This document shows, piece by piece, positions 1 through 8,284 of a stretch of 64,000 nucleotides of DNA; position 1 is the stretch's first letter; every line of letters begins with the position of its first letter. The position numbers and the translations under genes were made by a program. The notes beneath the pieces were generated by a model that searched no databases, was not told the DNA's origin, and saw only the letters and a list, made by a program, of their open reading frames with translations. Source of the stretch: Pelodictyon luteolum. Lineage in GTDB: Bacteria; Bacteroidota; Chlorobiia; Chlorobiales; Chlorobiaceae. Location of the stretch: positions 1-64,000 of the forward strand of contig NZ_LVWG01000018.1 in NCBI RefSeq assembly GCF_001622165.1. The letters are read 5' to 3'.

Positions 1-541
1 GGACACTAGTGAATTGCTTTAACTCATTTGTATACTTTAAATCGCTTGCGGTGTTAACTATACTATCAACGTCGAAGCTTGATTTATGAAATTTCTTCAA
101 TTCTTCCAGTTGACCATCATTAATCTCTGTGATATCAAACTCAAGAAACGGCTTTTCATCCATTTTATTCTGTTGCACCAAATCCGAAAAGAACCTATAA
201 CTCACCCCATTGGTCAACAAGCCAAACTTTGCCTGTGAAACATGGAAGTAGCGTAATAACTGACCATCATGGAGATTTAAATCTTGAGCCCAGTGTTTGC
301 ATTCAATCAAGATTGCCGGCACACCATCCTTAATGATTGCATAGTCAATTTTCTCCCCTTTTTTCAATCCAATATCCGCCGTAAACTCCGGAACCACTTC
401 AACTGGGTTAAACACATCGTATCCCAATGCCTGTAGAAATGGCATAATGAAGGCGTTCTTTGTCGCCTCTTCCGTTCCGATCTGCTCTTTAAGCTTTGAA
501 ACCCTATCAGCTATGGCTTTCAGTGAATCCTTAAGGTCCAT
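1..541 (-). CDS. HsdR N-terminal-like nuclease-domain protein (partial)
   Basis: The gene runs off the left edge; 180 codons are visible from an ATG at 541. A basic, helical N-terminus is followed near residues 60-85 by an acidic residue and an ECK motif (KIDYAI...LIECKHW), the PD-(D/E)xK core of the type I restriction HsdR N-terminal family. The family also has many stand-alone proteins of about 300-350 residues that are not part of a restriction system. No methylase or specificity subunit is visible, so a role in restriction cannot be claimed. Codons are AT-rich compared with everything to the right, which suggests recent acquisition. Family placement is fairly safe; function is unknown. 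Confidence 0.75.
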   Translation of the reverse strand, partial: MDLKDSLKAIADRVSKLKEQIGTEEATKNAFIMPFLQALGYDVFNPVEVVPEFTADIGLKKGEKIDYAIIKDGVPAILIECKHWAQDLNLHDGQLLRYFHVSQAKFGLLTNGVSYRFFSDLVQQNKMDEKPFLEFDITEINDGQLEELKKFHKSSFDVDSIVNTASDLKYTNELKQFTSV

Positions 542-740
542 GATGGTATGCGGGTAAGTACGTTGTCAAAGATTACCACTTCCACCAATGTACTATTATT
601 TTTTCAGCCATAAAGCATAATCGCGGTAAAGTCGAGCACTTACACTCGTAAGACAAGCGTTGATCTTTATTAAAAATGAAAGTAAATACTCCCGCATCTA
701 ACATCCCGGCTTTTGCGGGGAAGATGTGGTTGGGAGAAGA
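542..740. other. AT-rich intergenic stretch at a composition boundary
   Basis: I see no gene here. The left half is AT-rich like the HsdR-N gene, which starts leftward from 541. The right part, near 690-735, holds an imperfect hairpin with a GCAAAA-type loop just downstream of the nucleotidase gene; it has no clean U-tract, so I do not call it a terminator. The change to GC-rich sequence occurs at about 700. Confidence 0.4.
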
Positions 741-1331
741 CTACCCCTGTGGCTCTTTTTCCCGCTCTTTGACGAGACGGTAGGCTTCCTCCCACGAAGA
801 GGCCTTCGGAGCGGAGATGTGTCGGTTGGTGCTGTTGGAGAAGCAGATGGTGTAGAGGCCGCTTTCACGGAGCTGCAGGATATTGTCCGGGCTGTCCTCG
901 ATGTATATGTCGGCACCCACTTGCGACTTCACCTTCATGAAACAGAGATCCCAGTAAGGAATGCCGTGACTGTCGAGCCACTCGACCGTCTGCTGCACGG
1001 CCGAAGCATGGAAGTAGTGGATGAAGAGACGGTGGGTGATGATGCGGATGCGGTATCCTTCATCGGAAAGCAGGCGGAGGTAGCGGCGGGCTCCGGGAAC
1101 CATCGGCATCGTCCGGAACAGTTCGCGCTGGGTGACAGCAAACCGGTGCAGGCTTTCATACTGCCCGGGGCCGCTGATGCCCCATTCGTCAAGTCCGTAG
1201 GAGACTTCCTCCGGAAGCTCATCGAGAGGCCGCTCCAGCCATTCCGAAGCGATACGACGCATGCGGTGGTAAAAATCGGCGCAGACTCCGTCCAGATCGA
1301 CGCCGATGACTGTTTCACGGGGGCTCTTCAT
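741..1331 (-). CDS. 5'(3')-deoxyribonucleotidase-like HAD protein
   Basis: This 196-residue HAD-superfamily protein opens with the nucleophile motif [10 protein letters not shown] near residue 12, as in the cytosolic 5'-nucleotidase type C family. A late IIEDSPDNI-like acidic motif (here YIEDSPDNI) is at about residue 143. The expected activity is dephosphorylation of (deoxy)nucleoside monophosphates in the cytoplasm. The start ATG at 1331 lies 1 nt after the stop of the thioredoxin-like gene and places the nucleophile close to the N-terminus. A longer reading frame upstream to 1466 lies inside the thioredoxin gene and was rejected. The two genes are probably translationally coupled. The family fits well; the substrate is not proven. 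Confidence 0.75.
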   Translation of the reverse strand: MKSPRETVIGVDLDGVCADFYHRMRRIASEWLERPLDELPEEVSYGLDEWGISGPGQYESLHRFAVTQRELFRTMPMVPGARRYLRLLSDEGYRIRIITHRLFIHYFHASAVQQTVEWLDSHGIPYWDLCFMKVKSQVGADIYIEDSPDNILQLRESGLYTICFSNSTNRHISAPKASSWEEAYRLVKEREKEPQG

Positions 1332-1332
1332 C

Positions 1333-2139
1333 TCAGAACGCCCTGTCGAACGACCTGCGGTGACGGATCGATACCTCATGCTCCTCGCCGAGAAAACGGA
1401 AGATGGCGATGCAGGCGGTTCGTGATCCGTCGTCATCATAGCCACGATTCCGCCGGAGCACATCAATGAACCCTTTCAGCGCACCGTCGAAATCCTCACG
1501 GCGCAAGCACTCGATGGCTGCAAGATAGTCCGCCCTGAGATCGTCCTCAGGAAATGCCGACAATGAGGCATCAAGAAGCCTGGCGAGCGTCTTCAAGGTA
1601 CCCGCGAGCTCCATGTACTCAACCTCCGCATCCAGCTTCGGGGAAAGGGCGAGCACATACCCCGGTGCGGAAAAAAGCTTGAGTTTCAACAGAAGCGAGA
1701 GAGCCTTCAGATTCCCGGGTTCACTTTCAATCACACCCTCAAGTACGGAAAGTGCCATCGAGAGCTTTCCCTCCCGTATGAACTCTTCCGCCAGCAGAAC
1801 CTCTTTTGCATAAGGGCCCGGCACGGCCTTCTGGAGCCACTCCTCGATCTGGTGTTCCGCGAGCGCTCCGGTGAAGCTGTCCCGGACCTCACCTCCGGAA
1901 AAAAGCATCACGGCAGGAATGCCGCGGATCTGATACCGGGAAGCGATATCGGGGTACTCCTCGGTGTTGACCTTCACGAGTACCCACCCTCCGATATGCC
2001 TTTCAGCAAGTTTTTCGAGCACAGGGGCCAGCATGCGGCACGGCGCGCACCACTCAGCCCAGAAATCGACAAGAACCGGAAGATCATAGCTCCGATCTAT
2101 GACATCACGCTGAAAATCAAACGAAACGGGCTCAGCCAT
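1333..2139 (-). CDS. Thioredoxin-domain co-chaperone (YbbN-like)
   Basis: This 268-residue protein has an N-terminal thioredoxin fold with the redox motif WCAPC at about residues 30-34 and a cis-proline (GIPAV) near residue 73. It is followed by about 150 residues of helical, TPR-like sequence. That order and length match YbbN/CnoX-type proteins, where the thioredoxin domain sits on a TPR-like scaffold and acts in redox protection and chaperone hand-off. Both active-site cysteines are kept here, so oxidoreductase activity is possible, unlike E. coli YbbN, which has an altered motif. It is the first gene of a two-gene unit with the nucleotidase-like gene. Confidence 0.8.
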   Translation of the reverse strand: MAEPVSFDFQRDVIDRSYDLPVLVDFWAEWCAPCRMLAPVLEKLAERHIGGWVLVKVNTEEYPDIASRYQIRGIPAVMLFSGGEVRDSFTGALAEHQIEEWLQKAVPGPYAKEVLLAEEFIREGKLSMALSVLEGVIESEPGNLKALSLLLKLKLFSAPGYVLALSPKLDAEVEYMELAGTLKTLARLLDASLSAFPEDDLRADYLAAIECLRREDFDGALKGFIDVLRRNRGYDDDGSRTACIAIFRFLGEEHEVSIRHRRSFDRAF

Positions 2140-2301
2140 AACTTGAGGAGGGGATATGTGGTAAAAACATCGTAGGGTTACGATACCATTTATTTTTGAG
2201 TTATGCCACCCCGCATGAGTAGCTGCCGGTTATGAGCAATGGAACCCCGGTCATGGGTATTGCGTTTGAGCTACTATGAATAAATAAACCACAGAGAGGC
2301 A

Positions 2302-4563
2302 ATGAGCAGAAAAAAATACCGGGTAACGGGGATGAGCTGCGCAAGCTGTGCAAACATCGTGCAGAAGAAACTCACTGCCATGGAGGGAGTGGAGGGTGCC
2401 GATGTGAACTTCGCAACGGAAAAGGCGACAGTTGAACTGTCGGACGGAGCCCCTCGGCTCGAAGCCATGAACAGTCAGCTTGAAAAGCTCGGCTACCGGC
2501 TTATGGAAGAGGAGACGGAGCCCGGTATGGAAGCTACCGACAGAACGCATGCTGGCGCACCCGAAGAACGGAAGGCAGAAGAGGAGAAACTGAAGTCCCT
2601 CAGGGCCATGAAGAGGACGGTGCTTCTGGTCCTCCCTCCCGCTATTCTGATGGTTGCCGTGATGCTCTACGGCATGCTGGTCCGACCGCTCCCGCACGAT
2701 ATCTATAACCCGGTGGCGATGATCATTGCCACCATCATCCTCTTCGGCCCCGGCAAACCCTTCCTGAAAGGCGTCTCGGCCTTTGTCCGTTACCGTGCCG
2801 CCACCATGGACACCCTGATCGGCATCGGCACCCTTGCCGCCTACACATACAGCTCGGCCATAACGCTTTTTCCCTCAGTCCGTGAGTTCCTGCAGGTCGA
2901 TCCCCATACCTATTTCGATACTGCCGTAATCATCATAGGTTTCGTCCTTTCCGGGAAATATCTCGAGGCCCGGGCTAAACAGAAAACGGGTGAGGCCATC
3001 GAAAAGCTCATCGGCCTGCAGGCCAAATCGGCCATCATCGTCCGTGATGGAACGGAGATGACGGTGCCGGTTTCGGAGGTCCGGCGCGGCAACCTTCTGC
3101 GTGTGAAGCCGGGAGCCGTCATCCCGGTCGACGGCATCATTGCCAAAGGCACGGCAACCATCGATGAATCAATGGTAACCGGCGAACCGGTCCCCGTTGA
3201 CAAAGCACCCGGGGAAGAGGTAATCGGCGGCACCATCAACAAGCAGGGATCGTTCACCTTCACCGCCATGCAGGTGGGTTCGAATACCATGCTGTCGAGA
3301 ATCATCGCCATGGTCGAGGAGGCCCAAGGCTCAAGGGCACCGATACAGAACATGGCAGACCGCGTCGCTTCGGTCTTCGTTCCCCTCGTGCTTCTCTTCG
3401 CACTCCTCACCCTCCTGCTCTGGCTCTTTATCGGCTCGCTCACGATGGGGTTCGCCGCAGCGCTCCCCCTGGCCATCAACAGCTTCATCGGCATCCTGGT
3501 GATCGCCTGCCCCTGCGCCCTTGGCCTTGCCACACCGACTGCCATCATCGTCGGAGTCGGCAGGGGTGCTGAAAACGGCATCCTGGTCAGAAATGCCGAG
3601 GCACTAGAAAAGCTTGCTGCCGCAGACACCGTGGTCTTCGACAAAACCGGGACCCTCACCTCCGGCCGACCGGTAGTCACCGACATCGTTGCCCTCAACG
3701 CTGAACCGGAACGGTCGCATATCCTCCAGCTTGCGGCAAGCGTGGAGGCCCTCTCTGAACATCCTCTTGCCCGGGCAATCGTCGAGGCAGCAGAACAGCA
3801 GCAGCTTCAGCTGCTGGAAAGCCCGGAGTTCAAGTCAATGGAAGGGTTCGGCGTCAGCGCCCTTCTTGAGGGCAAACGGGTACAGGTGCGAAAGCCAACG
3901 GTGGAGGAATCCGCCCTGCCCTCAGCCTCGTCACTCCTGGCAGAGGGGAAAACCCTTGCCATTGTCGATGTGGAGGGAAGCGCAGTCGGAATGGTTGCGC
4001 TTGCCGACACCATGAAGGAAAACGCCCGTGATGCAGTGGAGGCGCTCAAGAGGCAGGGAGTAAAGGTCATCATGATGACAGGGGACCGGGTGGAGGCTGC
4101 AGAGTGGATTGCCCGTCAGGCCGGCATCGATACCGTCATGGCAGGCGTACCGCCAGAAGAAAAGGCGGAGAGGATCAGGGAACTCCAGCGCGAAGGCCGC
4201 AGGGTTGCCATGGCGGGAGACGGCATCAACGACGCCCCGGCCCTTGCCGTGGCAGACGCCGGCATTGCGATGGCCACAGGCACCGATATCGCCATTGCCG
4301 CTGCCGGCATCACCCTCCTGAAAGGAGATATCATGAAGGTCACGGAAGCGGTGCAGCTGGCGCGTGCGACACTGCGGGTGGTGCGCCGGAACCTGTTCTG
4401 GGCATTCTTCTACAACATTGTCGGCATACCGCTTGCGGCAGGAGCCTTCTACCCCCTGTTCGGACTGCTCCTCAACCCTGCTTTTGCGGGCATGGCCATG
4501 GCGGGAAGCAGTGTATCGGTGGTTGCCAGTTCGCTCTGGCTTAAACGGATGAGAATCCGCTGA
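2302..4563 (+). CDS. copA: Copper-translocating P1B-type ATPase
   Basis: This 753-residue heavy-metal P-type ATPase has one N-terminal HMA domain with GMSCASC (metal cysteines 13 and 16). A transmembrane block contains CPC at about 403-405, the Cu(I)/Ag(I) site. The phosphorylated aspartate is in DKTGT near 447, SEHPLA marks the nucleotide domain, and the hinge motif GDGINDAPAL starts near 639. Together these define a P1B-1 Cu(I) exporter in the inner membrane. An AGAGAGG ribosome-binding site ends 2 nt before the ATG. No CueR or CsoR-type regulator is adjacent. The last gene to the right, a HAD phosphatase, converges on it with only 21 bp between. Confidence 0.93.
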   Translation: MSRKKYRVTGMSCASCANIVQKKLTAMEGVEGADVNFATEKATVELSDGAPRLEAMNSQLEKLGYRLMEEETEPGMEATDRTHAGAPEERKAEEEKLKSLRAMKRTVLLVLPPAILMVAVMLYGMLVRPLPHDIYNPVAMIIATIILFGPGKPFLKGVSAFVRYRAATMDTLIGIGTLAAYTYSSAITLFPSVREFLQVDPHTYFDTAVIIIGFVLSGKYLEARAKQKTGEAIEKLIGLQAKSAIIVRDGTEMTVPVSEVRRGNLLRVKPGAVIPVDGIIAKGTATIDESMVTGEPVPVDKAPGEEVIGGTINKQGSFTFTAMQVGSNTMLSRIIAMVEEAQGSRAPIQNMADRVASVFVPLVLLFALLTLLLWLFIGSLTMGFAAALPLAINSFIGILVIACPCALGLATPTAIIVGVGRGAENGILVRNAEALEKLAAADTVVFDKTGTLTSGRPVVTDIVALNAEPERSHILQLAASVEALSEHPLARAIVEAAEQQQLQLLESPEFKSMEGFGVSALLEGKRVQVRKPTVEESALPSASSLLAEGKTLAIVDVEGSAVGMVALADTMKENARDAVEALKRQGVKVIMMTGDRVEAAEWIARQAGIDTVMAGVPPEEKAERIRELQREGRRVAMAGDGINDAPALAVADAGIAMATGTDIAIAAAGITLLKGDIMKVTEAVQLARATLRVVRRNLFWAFFYNIVGIPLAAGAFYPLFGLLLNPAFAGMAMAGSSVSVVASSLWLKRMRIR

Positions 4564-4584
4564 AGAGTGAAGCAGAGTGCGGGA

Positions 4585-5256
4585 TCATGAAGCGCATGGG
4601 GGCACTGGAACCGATAAGGACAATCCGAGATGGCGGAGTACGGCCAGAAACTCATCCTCTACAGCAAGAGCACCGCTGAAGCGCTGCAGGCGGGTGAGGC
4701 TGTTTTGCACGATGACGCAGTCAATGCCGGCTGCATGGGCGGAATTGAAGCCCCGCAGCGAGTCTTCAACCGCCAAAGCGCGGCATGGGTCGACACCAAG
4801 CGTCTCGAGGGCTTTGCTGTAGGGTTCGGGGTGCGGTTTAGGCCGCTCTACGTCGTCATCGGCTATGATCAGCTCGAAATGGTCAAGCAGGCCGGTATGA
4901 CGGTGCATCATGAGCACCTGGTCGCGTGGACTGCCGGTCACCATGGCCAGACGGACTTTTCCAGAAAGAAAAGAGAGTGTTTCAGACACACCGGGCCGGA
5001 CCGGAACTTCACCCTGAAGACATCGCATGTAGCGGCTGTTGCGCCGGCGCAACATGTCGCCGGCATCATCCTCCTGCATGCCGAGCTCAATGGCGATCTG
5101 GAGGCTCCGTTTGGCATTGCCGAGATACTCCCTCGCCCATAAGGCTTCGGTGATCTCCAGCCCCGATTCCCGGAAAAACTCCTTTGTCACATCAAAAAAA
5201 AGACGCTCCGTATCCAGCAGCAGGCCGTCGTTGTCAAGGAGCAGCAGTTCCTTCAT
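4585..5256 (-). CDS. HAD-family phosphatase (phosphosugar type)
   Basis: This 223-residue HAD hydrolase starts MKELLLLDNDGLLLDTE. The motif I aspartates are residues 8 and 10, with the cap-containing subfamily I layout of phosphoglycolate phosphatases and beta-phosphoglucomutases. Motif II is VTGSPRD, the lysine is in RPKPHPEPY and motif IV is AVEDS. The start at 5256 was chosen over the ATG at 5286 because GAGGAG lies just upstream and because 5286 would overlap the kinase gene. It follows the hybrid kinase by 10 bp on the same strand, so the two are probably cotranscribed. The substrate cannot be told from sequence. Confidence 0.8.
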   Translation of the reverse strand: MKELLLLDNDGLLLDTERLFFDVTKEFFRESGLEITEALWAREYLGNAKRSLQIAIELGMQEDDAGDMLRRRNSRYMRCLQGEVPVRPGVSETLSFLSGKVRLAMVTGSPRDQVLMMHRHTGLLDHFELIIADDDVERPKPHPEPYSKALETLGVDPCRALAVEDSLRGFNSAHAAGIDCVIVQNSLTRLQRFSGALAVEDEFLAVLRHLGLSLSVPVPPCAS

Positions 5257-5266
5257 AGAGCACTCC

Positions 5267-7003
5267 TCACGCTTCAAGCACTTCACGGATTTTGGAGGTC
5301 AAGGCGTCCCGGGAAAATGGTTTTCCGAGGAAGTGCAGCTCCGCACCCGCTTCGGCATCAGCAAATGCATCGGCCGCGTATCCCGACATGAAGAGAGTCT
5401 TCAGCCCGGCACGGGCCCGAGAAAGCTTTTCAGCCAGTTCCCGGCCGTTCATGCCGGGCATCACCATGTCGGTGAGGAGCATGGCAATCTCTCCATGATG
5501 CTGCTCTGCTCTGGCGAGGGCCTCATCCGCGTTTTCGGCATCAAGCACCCGAAAGCCGATGCTCTCAAGAAAACGGCGTGTGATATGGCGGACAGCGTCT
5601 TCATCGTCAACAAGCAGGATGGTAAGATCCTCTGCGGAAACCGAGCCGGTCGATGCATCGGAAGTCGCTCCTGCAGGGCCGTCTGTGATTTCGAAAGAAC
5701 GCGGAAGGAAGAGCTTCATGATGGTGCCATTTCCAGGGGTACTCTCAACACTCACGAACCCCCCGCTCTGCTCGACGATGCCGTATACCGTCGAAAGACC
5801 GAGTCCGGATGCCCCGCTGCGGGTCGAGAAGAAAGGCTCAAAAACATGCTCGAGCACTTCGGGCGCCATACCGTGTCCCGTATCGGACACTTCGACAAGC
5901 ACCATATCGTCCAGAGATATCTCGCCAATAGAGTCAGGCGTATGCCCTTCCATAGGAACGTTCCGTGTGACGATGTCGATCCTGCCGCCTCCCTCCAGCG
6001 CAAGAACAGCATTGTCAAGCAGGTTGGCTATGATTTCTTCGAACTGGGACGGGTCCATATTCACCGGCCAGAGCTCACTGCAAGAGGTAAAGGAAATCTC
6101 GATTCCGCTGGCGTAGAGCGGTCTGACTGACTGCAGTACGCCGGCTATAGCATCATTACATGCGATGACTTTGGGAACGACAACCCGTTTGCGGGCGAAT
6201 GAGAGAAGGCTTGTGGTCAGCTCTGCACAGTGCATCACCGCCTGGCGGATCTCTTCCAGACTCCCATCATGCTCCGAAGCGGGGCCAAGTCGGGAGAGCA
6301 TAAGGTCGGCATGGCCGAGAATGGACTGGAGGCTGTTGTTGAAATAATGTGCGATGCCGCCGGCAATGCGGCTCACCGACTCCATCTTCCCCGCTTTGAC
6401 GAGGAGCGAATGCATCCGCTCTTTTTCCGCCTCGATCCTCCGCCGCTCCCGTATGTCCCGCGCAACGCCGATGATGCCGGACAGATTCCCGTCTGCGTCC
6501 TGAAGGAACGTCGTCATCACCTCTGTGGGTACCACAGAACCGTCCTTGCAGAGCTGGTCGAACTCGCAGACCGCCGAGCGGGCCGTAATGTCTCCCTGTT
6601 GGAGCGCCGTCAGGCGGGACTGGATCTCCTCAGCGGCGACAAGTGCCGAGGCAGGGGTGAGGGCATCGAAAAGCGATTGACGACAGATCTCCTCGGGGGT
6701 GAATCCTCTCAGGCTGAACACGGAAGGACTTGCATACACATAGCGGTTACGCCGGAAATCATAGAGCCAGATGACATCGCCGCTGTTTTCAGTGAGAAAA
6801 CGGAAAAAGGATTCTCCGCCGACCGTATCGATGAGGGGAAAGCCCTCCTTGGCCCCCTTAAGCATTCCGGAGACACCTCTGAGCGGGTCTTCATACTGCG
6901 GCCCGCTCTGGCAACGCACATGGCCGCCGGCATTATGAACAAAGCGCCGGGGCAGTTCCTCTCCGCCAACAGTCGCATCCTTCAACCGTGCGTTCTTCCT
7001 CAT
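5267..7003 (-). CDS. PAS-domain hybrid histidine kinase with C-terminal receiver
   Basis: This 578-residue sensor has no obvious membrane segment. A PAS domain covers about 60-185, then an H-box (histidine near 219), an HATPase domain with N-box DNAVLAL and G-boxes SDTGHGM and GLGLS, and a receiver with phospho-acceptor D in LLTDMVMPG and K in GKPF. The architecture matches soluble hybrid kinases whose H-box usually reads AHDFNN; here it reads AHYFNN, so the acidic residue after the histidine is lost. The start at 7003 is supported by AAGGAG upstream. The longer frame to 7225 runs into the WYL gene. It precedes a HAD phosphatase by 10 bp. Confidence 0.85.
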   Translation of the reverse strand: MRKNARLKDATVGGEELPRRFVHNAGGHVRCQSGPQYEDPLRGVSGMLKGAKEGFPLIDTVGGESFFRFLTENSGDVIWLYDFRRNRYVYASPSVFSLRGFTPEEICRQSLFDALTPASALVAAEEIQSRLTALQQGDITARSAVCEFDQLCKDGSVVPTEVMTTFLQDADGNLSGIIGVARDIRERRRIEAEKERMHSLLVKAGKMESVSRIAGGIAHYFNNSLQSILGHADLMLSRLGPASEHDGSLEEIRQAVMHCAELTTSLLSFARKRVVVPKVIACNDAIAGVLQSVRPLYASGIEISFTSCSELWPVNMDPSQFEEIIANLLDNAVLALEGGGRIDIVTRNVPMEGHTPDSIGEISLDDMVLVEVSDTGHGMAPEVLEHVFEPFFSTRSGASGLGLSTVYGIVEQSGGFVSVESTPGNGTIMKLFLPRSFEITDGPAGATSDASTGSVSAEDLTILLVDDEDAVRHITRRFLESIGFRVLDAENADEALARAEQHHGEIAMLLTDMVMPGMNGRELAEKLSRARAGLKTLFMSGYAADAFADAEAGAELHFLGKPFSRDALTSKIREVLEA

Positions 7004-7196
7004 GGCAACAACTCCTTTTTGGCGGGGGAGAAATTCATGATGGAACACTCTGCACATACCCTGCACGGAAAAACCAACCTGATGCATAATAGGAATAGTC
7101 TCTGTGGCCGTGTAGTCATTGGCGGCAAGTGGGGACCGCCGAAAGGCCACTGGTTCAATGTATGGAAACAGCTCAAGAAAGACAAACCGCCCGCAT

Positions 7197-8177
7197 TCAC
7201 AGGTAGAGCATGCCCATCCGCACAATCTCCTCTTTCACCCGGTTCCTCAGTTCTTCGGGGGCAACCACTTCGGCTTCTCCTCCGTATCGCATCACCCAGC
7301 GCATGACGGCCTCCAGAGAAGGAATCTCCATGGAAAGAGTGAGTGAGCCGTCCTCATGATCTTCGAGCTCCTGGGAAGAATGCCACTTTCTCTCCCTGAT
7401 CCACTGCGAGTGATGCGGGGAAAACCGGAGCGAAACCTTTACGAGCTGAGGTTCGCGAACATCCTCGAATGCTCCGGAAAGATATCGGCCCAAAGGAAAC
7501 CCTTCCTGAAGACTGAAGACTTCATCGAGCGGCACTGCCTCGCTGATCCTTGAAACAGCAAAGGTGCGCACCTCCTGACTCAGCTCACACCATGCGACGA
7601 GGTACCATGAGGTGAGCACCTGCGAAAAATGAAGGCGATAGGGATGAATGGTGCTTTGTGTCGCAGCTCCGCTTCTTGACGAGTCATCGTAGATGATCCT
7701 CATTTTCGTCTGTTGCCGGAGGGAGTCCTCGATGGAAGTGAAACAGGCAATCGAGACCAGCGGGTCGGAAAACCGGCCGAAGGAATGGATGTCGGACTCG
7801 GATCGGTCGGCACAGGCCCCGGGAAGATACTGCAGCACCTTGTCGAGTGCACGGCTCACCTCATCATGGCAGGGCGTGCCGTGATACCCTGAGATTACTT
7901 TCTTGGTTGCCATAAGTGCCTCGGCCTCCATGGGATCGAGAAGCACCTCGGGAAGGAACTGCCATGCCCCTTCATAGGCAAACCCCCGTCTCCGGGAGTC
8001 ATAGACTATCGGGGCACCGAGCATGTCCTTCATGTAGCGGATGTCGGACCGGATGCTTCTTGGCGACACGTCGAAATAGCGGGCGACGGCGGAACAGTTG
8101 GGATATCGGCTGTTGCGGAGCAGGCGGTCCAGATGCTGCATCCGTACCATCGGGGGCCGGAACTGTCTCATGGGCAT
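7197..8177 (-). CDS. WYL-domain transcriptional regulator
   Basis: This 326-residue protein has an N-terminal winged-helix region (LDRLLRNSRYPNCSAVARYFDVSPRSI..., about residues 15-60). It also has a WYL domain around 170-240 containing HPYRLHF...SWYLVAWCE, and a WCX-like C-terminus. WYL regulators bind ligands or nucleic acids and often control DNA repair, stress or defence genes; the ligand of this one is unknown. It is monocistronic or leads into the kinase gene, whose start lies 193 bp downstream. Two identical 10-bp repeats lie 45-65 bp upstream and could be its operator. Confidence 0.85.
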   Translation of the reverse strand: MPMRQFRPPMVRMQHLDRLLRNSRYPNCSAVARYFDVSPRSIRSDIRYMKDMLGAPIVYDSRRRGFAYEGAWQFLPEVLLDPMEAEALMATKKVISGYHGTPCHDEVSRALDKVLQYLPGACADRSESDIHSFGRFSDPLVSIACFTSIEDSLRQQTKMRIIYDDSSRSGAATQSTIHPYRLHFSQVLTSWYLVAWCELSQEVRTFAVSRISEAVPLDEVFSLQEGFPLGRYLSGAFEDVREPQLVKVSLRFSPHHSQWIRERKWHSSQELEDHEDGSLTLSMEIPSLEAVMRWVMRYGGEAEVVAPEELRNRVKEEIVRMGMLYL

Positions 8178-8221
8178 GTACTACATTAAAACAATAACGA
8201 AACGGTCACAGTATAGTTTAA

Positions 8222-8242
8222 AATAGGCGAATAATAGGCGAA
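8222..8242. repeat. Two 10-bp direct repeats before the WYL regulator
   Basis: The sequence aataggcgaa occurs at 8222-8231 and again at 8233-8242, an 11-bp period (one helical turn). It sits in the 107-bp AT-rich gap upstream of the WYL regulator start. The spacing would place two identical half-sites on the same DNA face, as expected for an operator. Binding by the regulator itself is my inference. Confidence 0.45.
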
Positions 8243-8284
8243 AGTAAAAGTATTTATCTGTTTTTTACTGTGTAGGCAGATTCT

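Noticed and set aside
5039-6130. 363-residue plus-strand frame over the hybrid kinase
   Set aside because: It overlaps the receiver and ATPase parts of the kinase on the opposite strand and matches nothing.
7003-7225. Longer N-terminus of the hybrid kinase
   Set aside because: It runs into the WYL gene and has cysteine- and aromatic-rich, non-conserved residues; AAGGAG before 7003 supports the shorter start.
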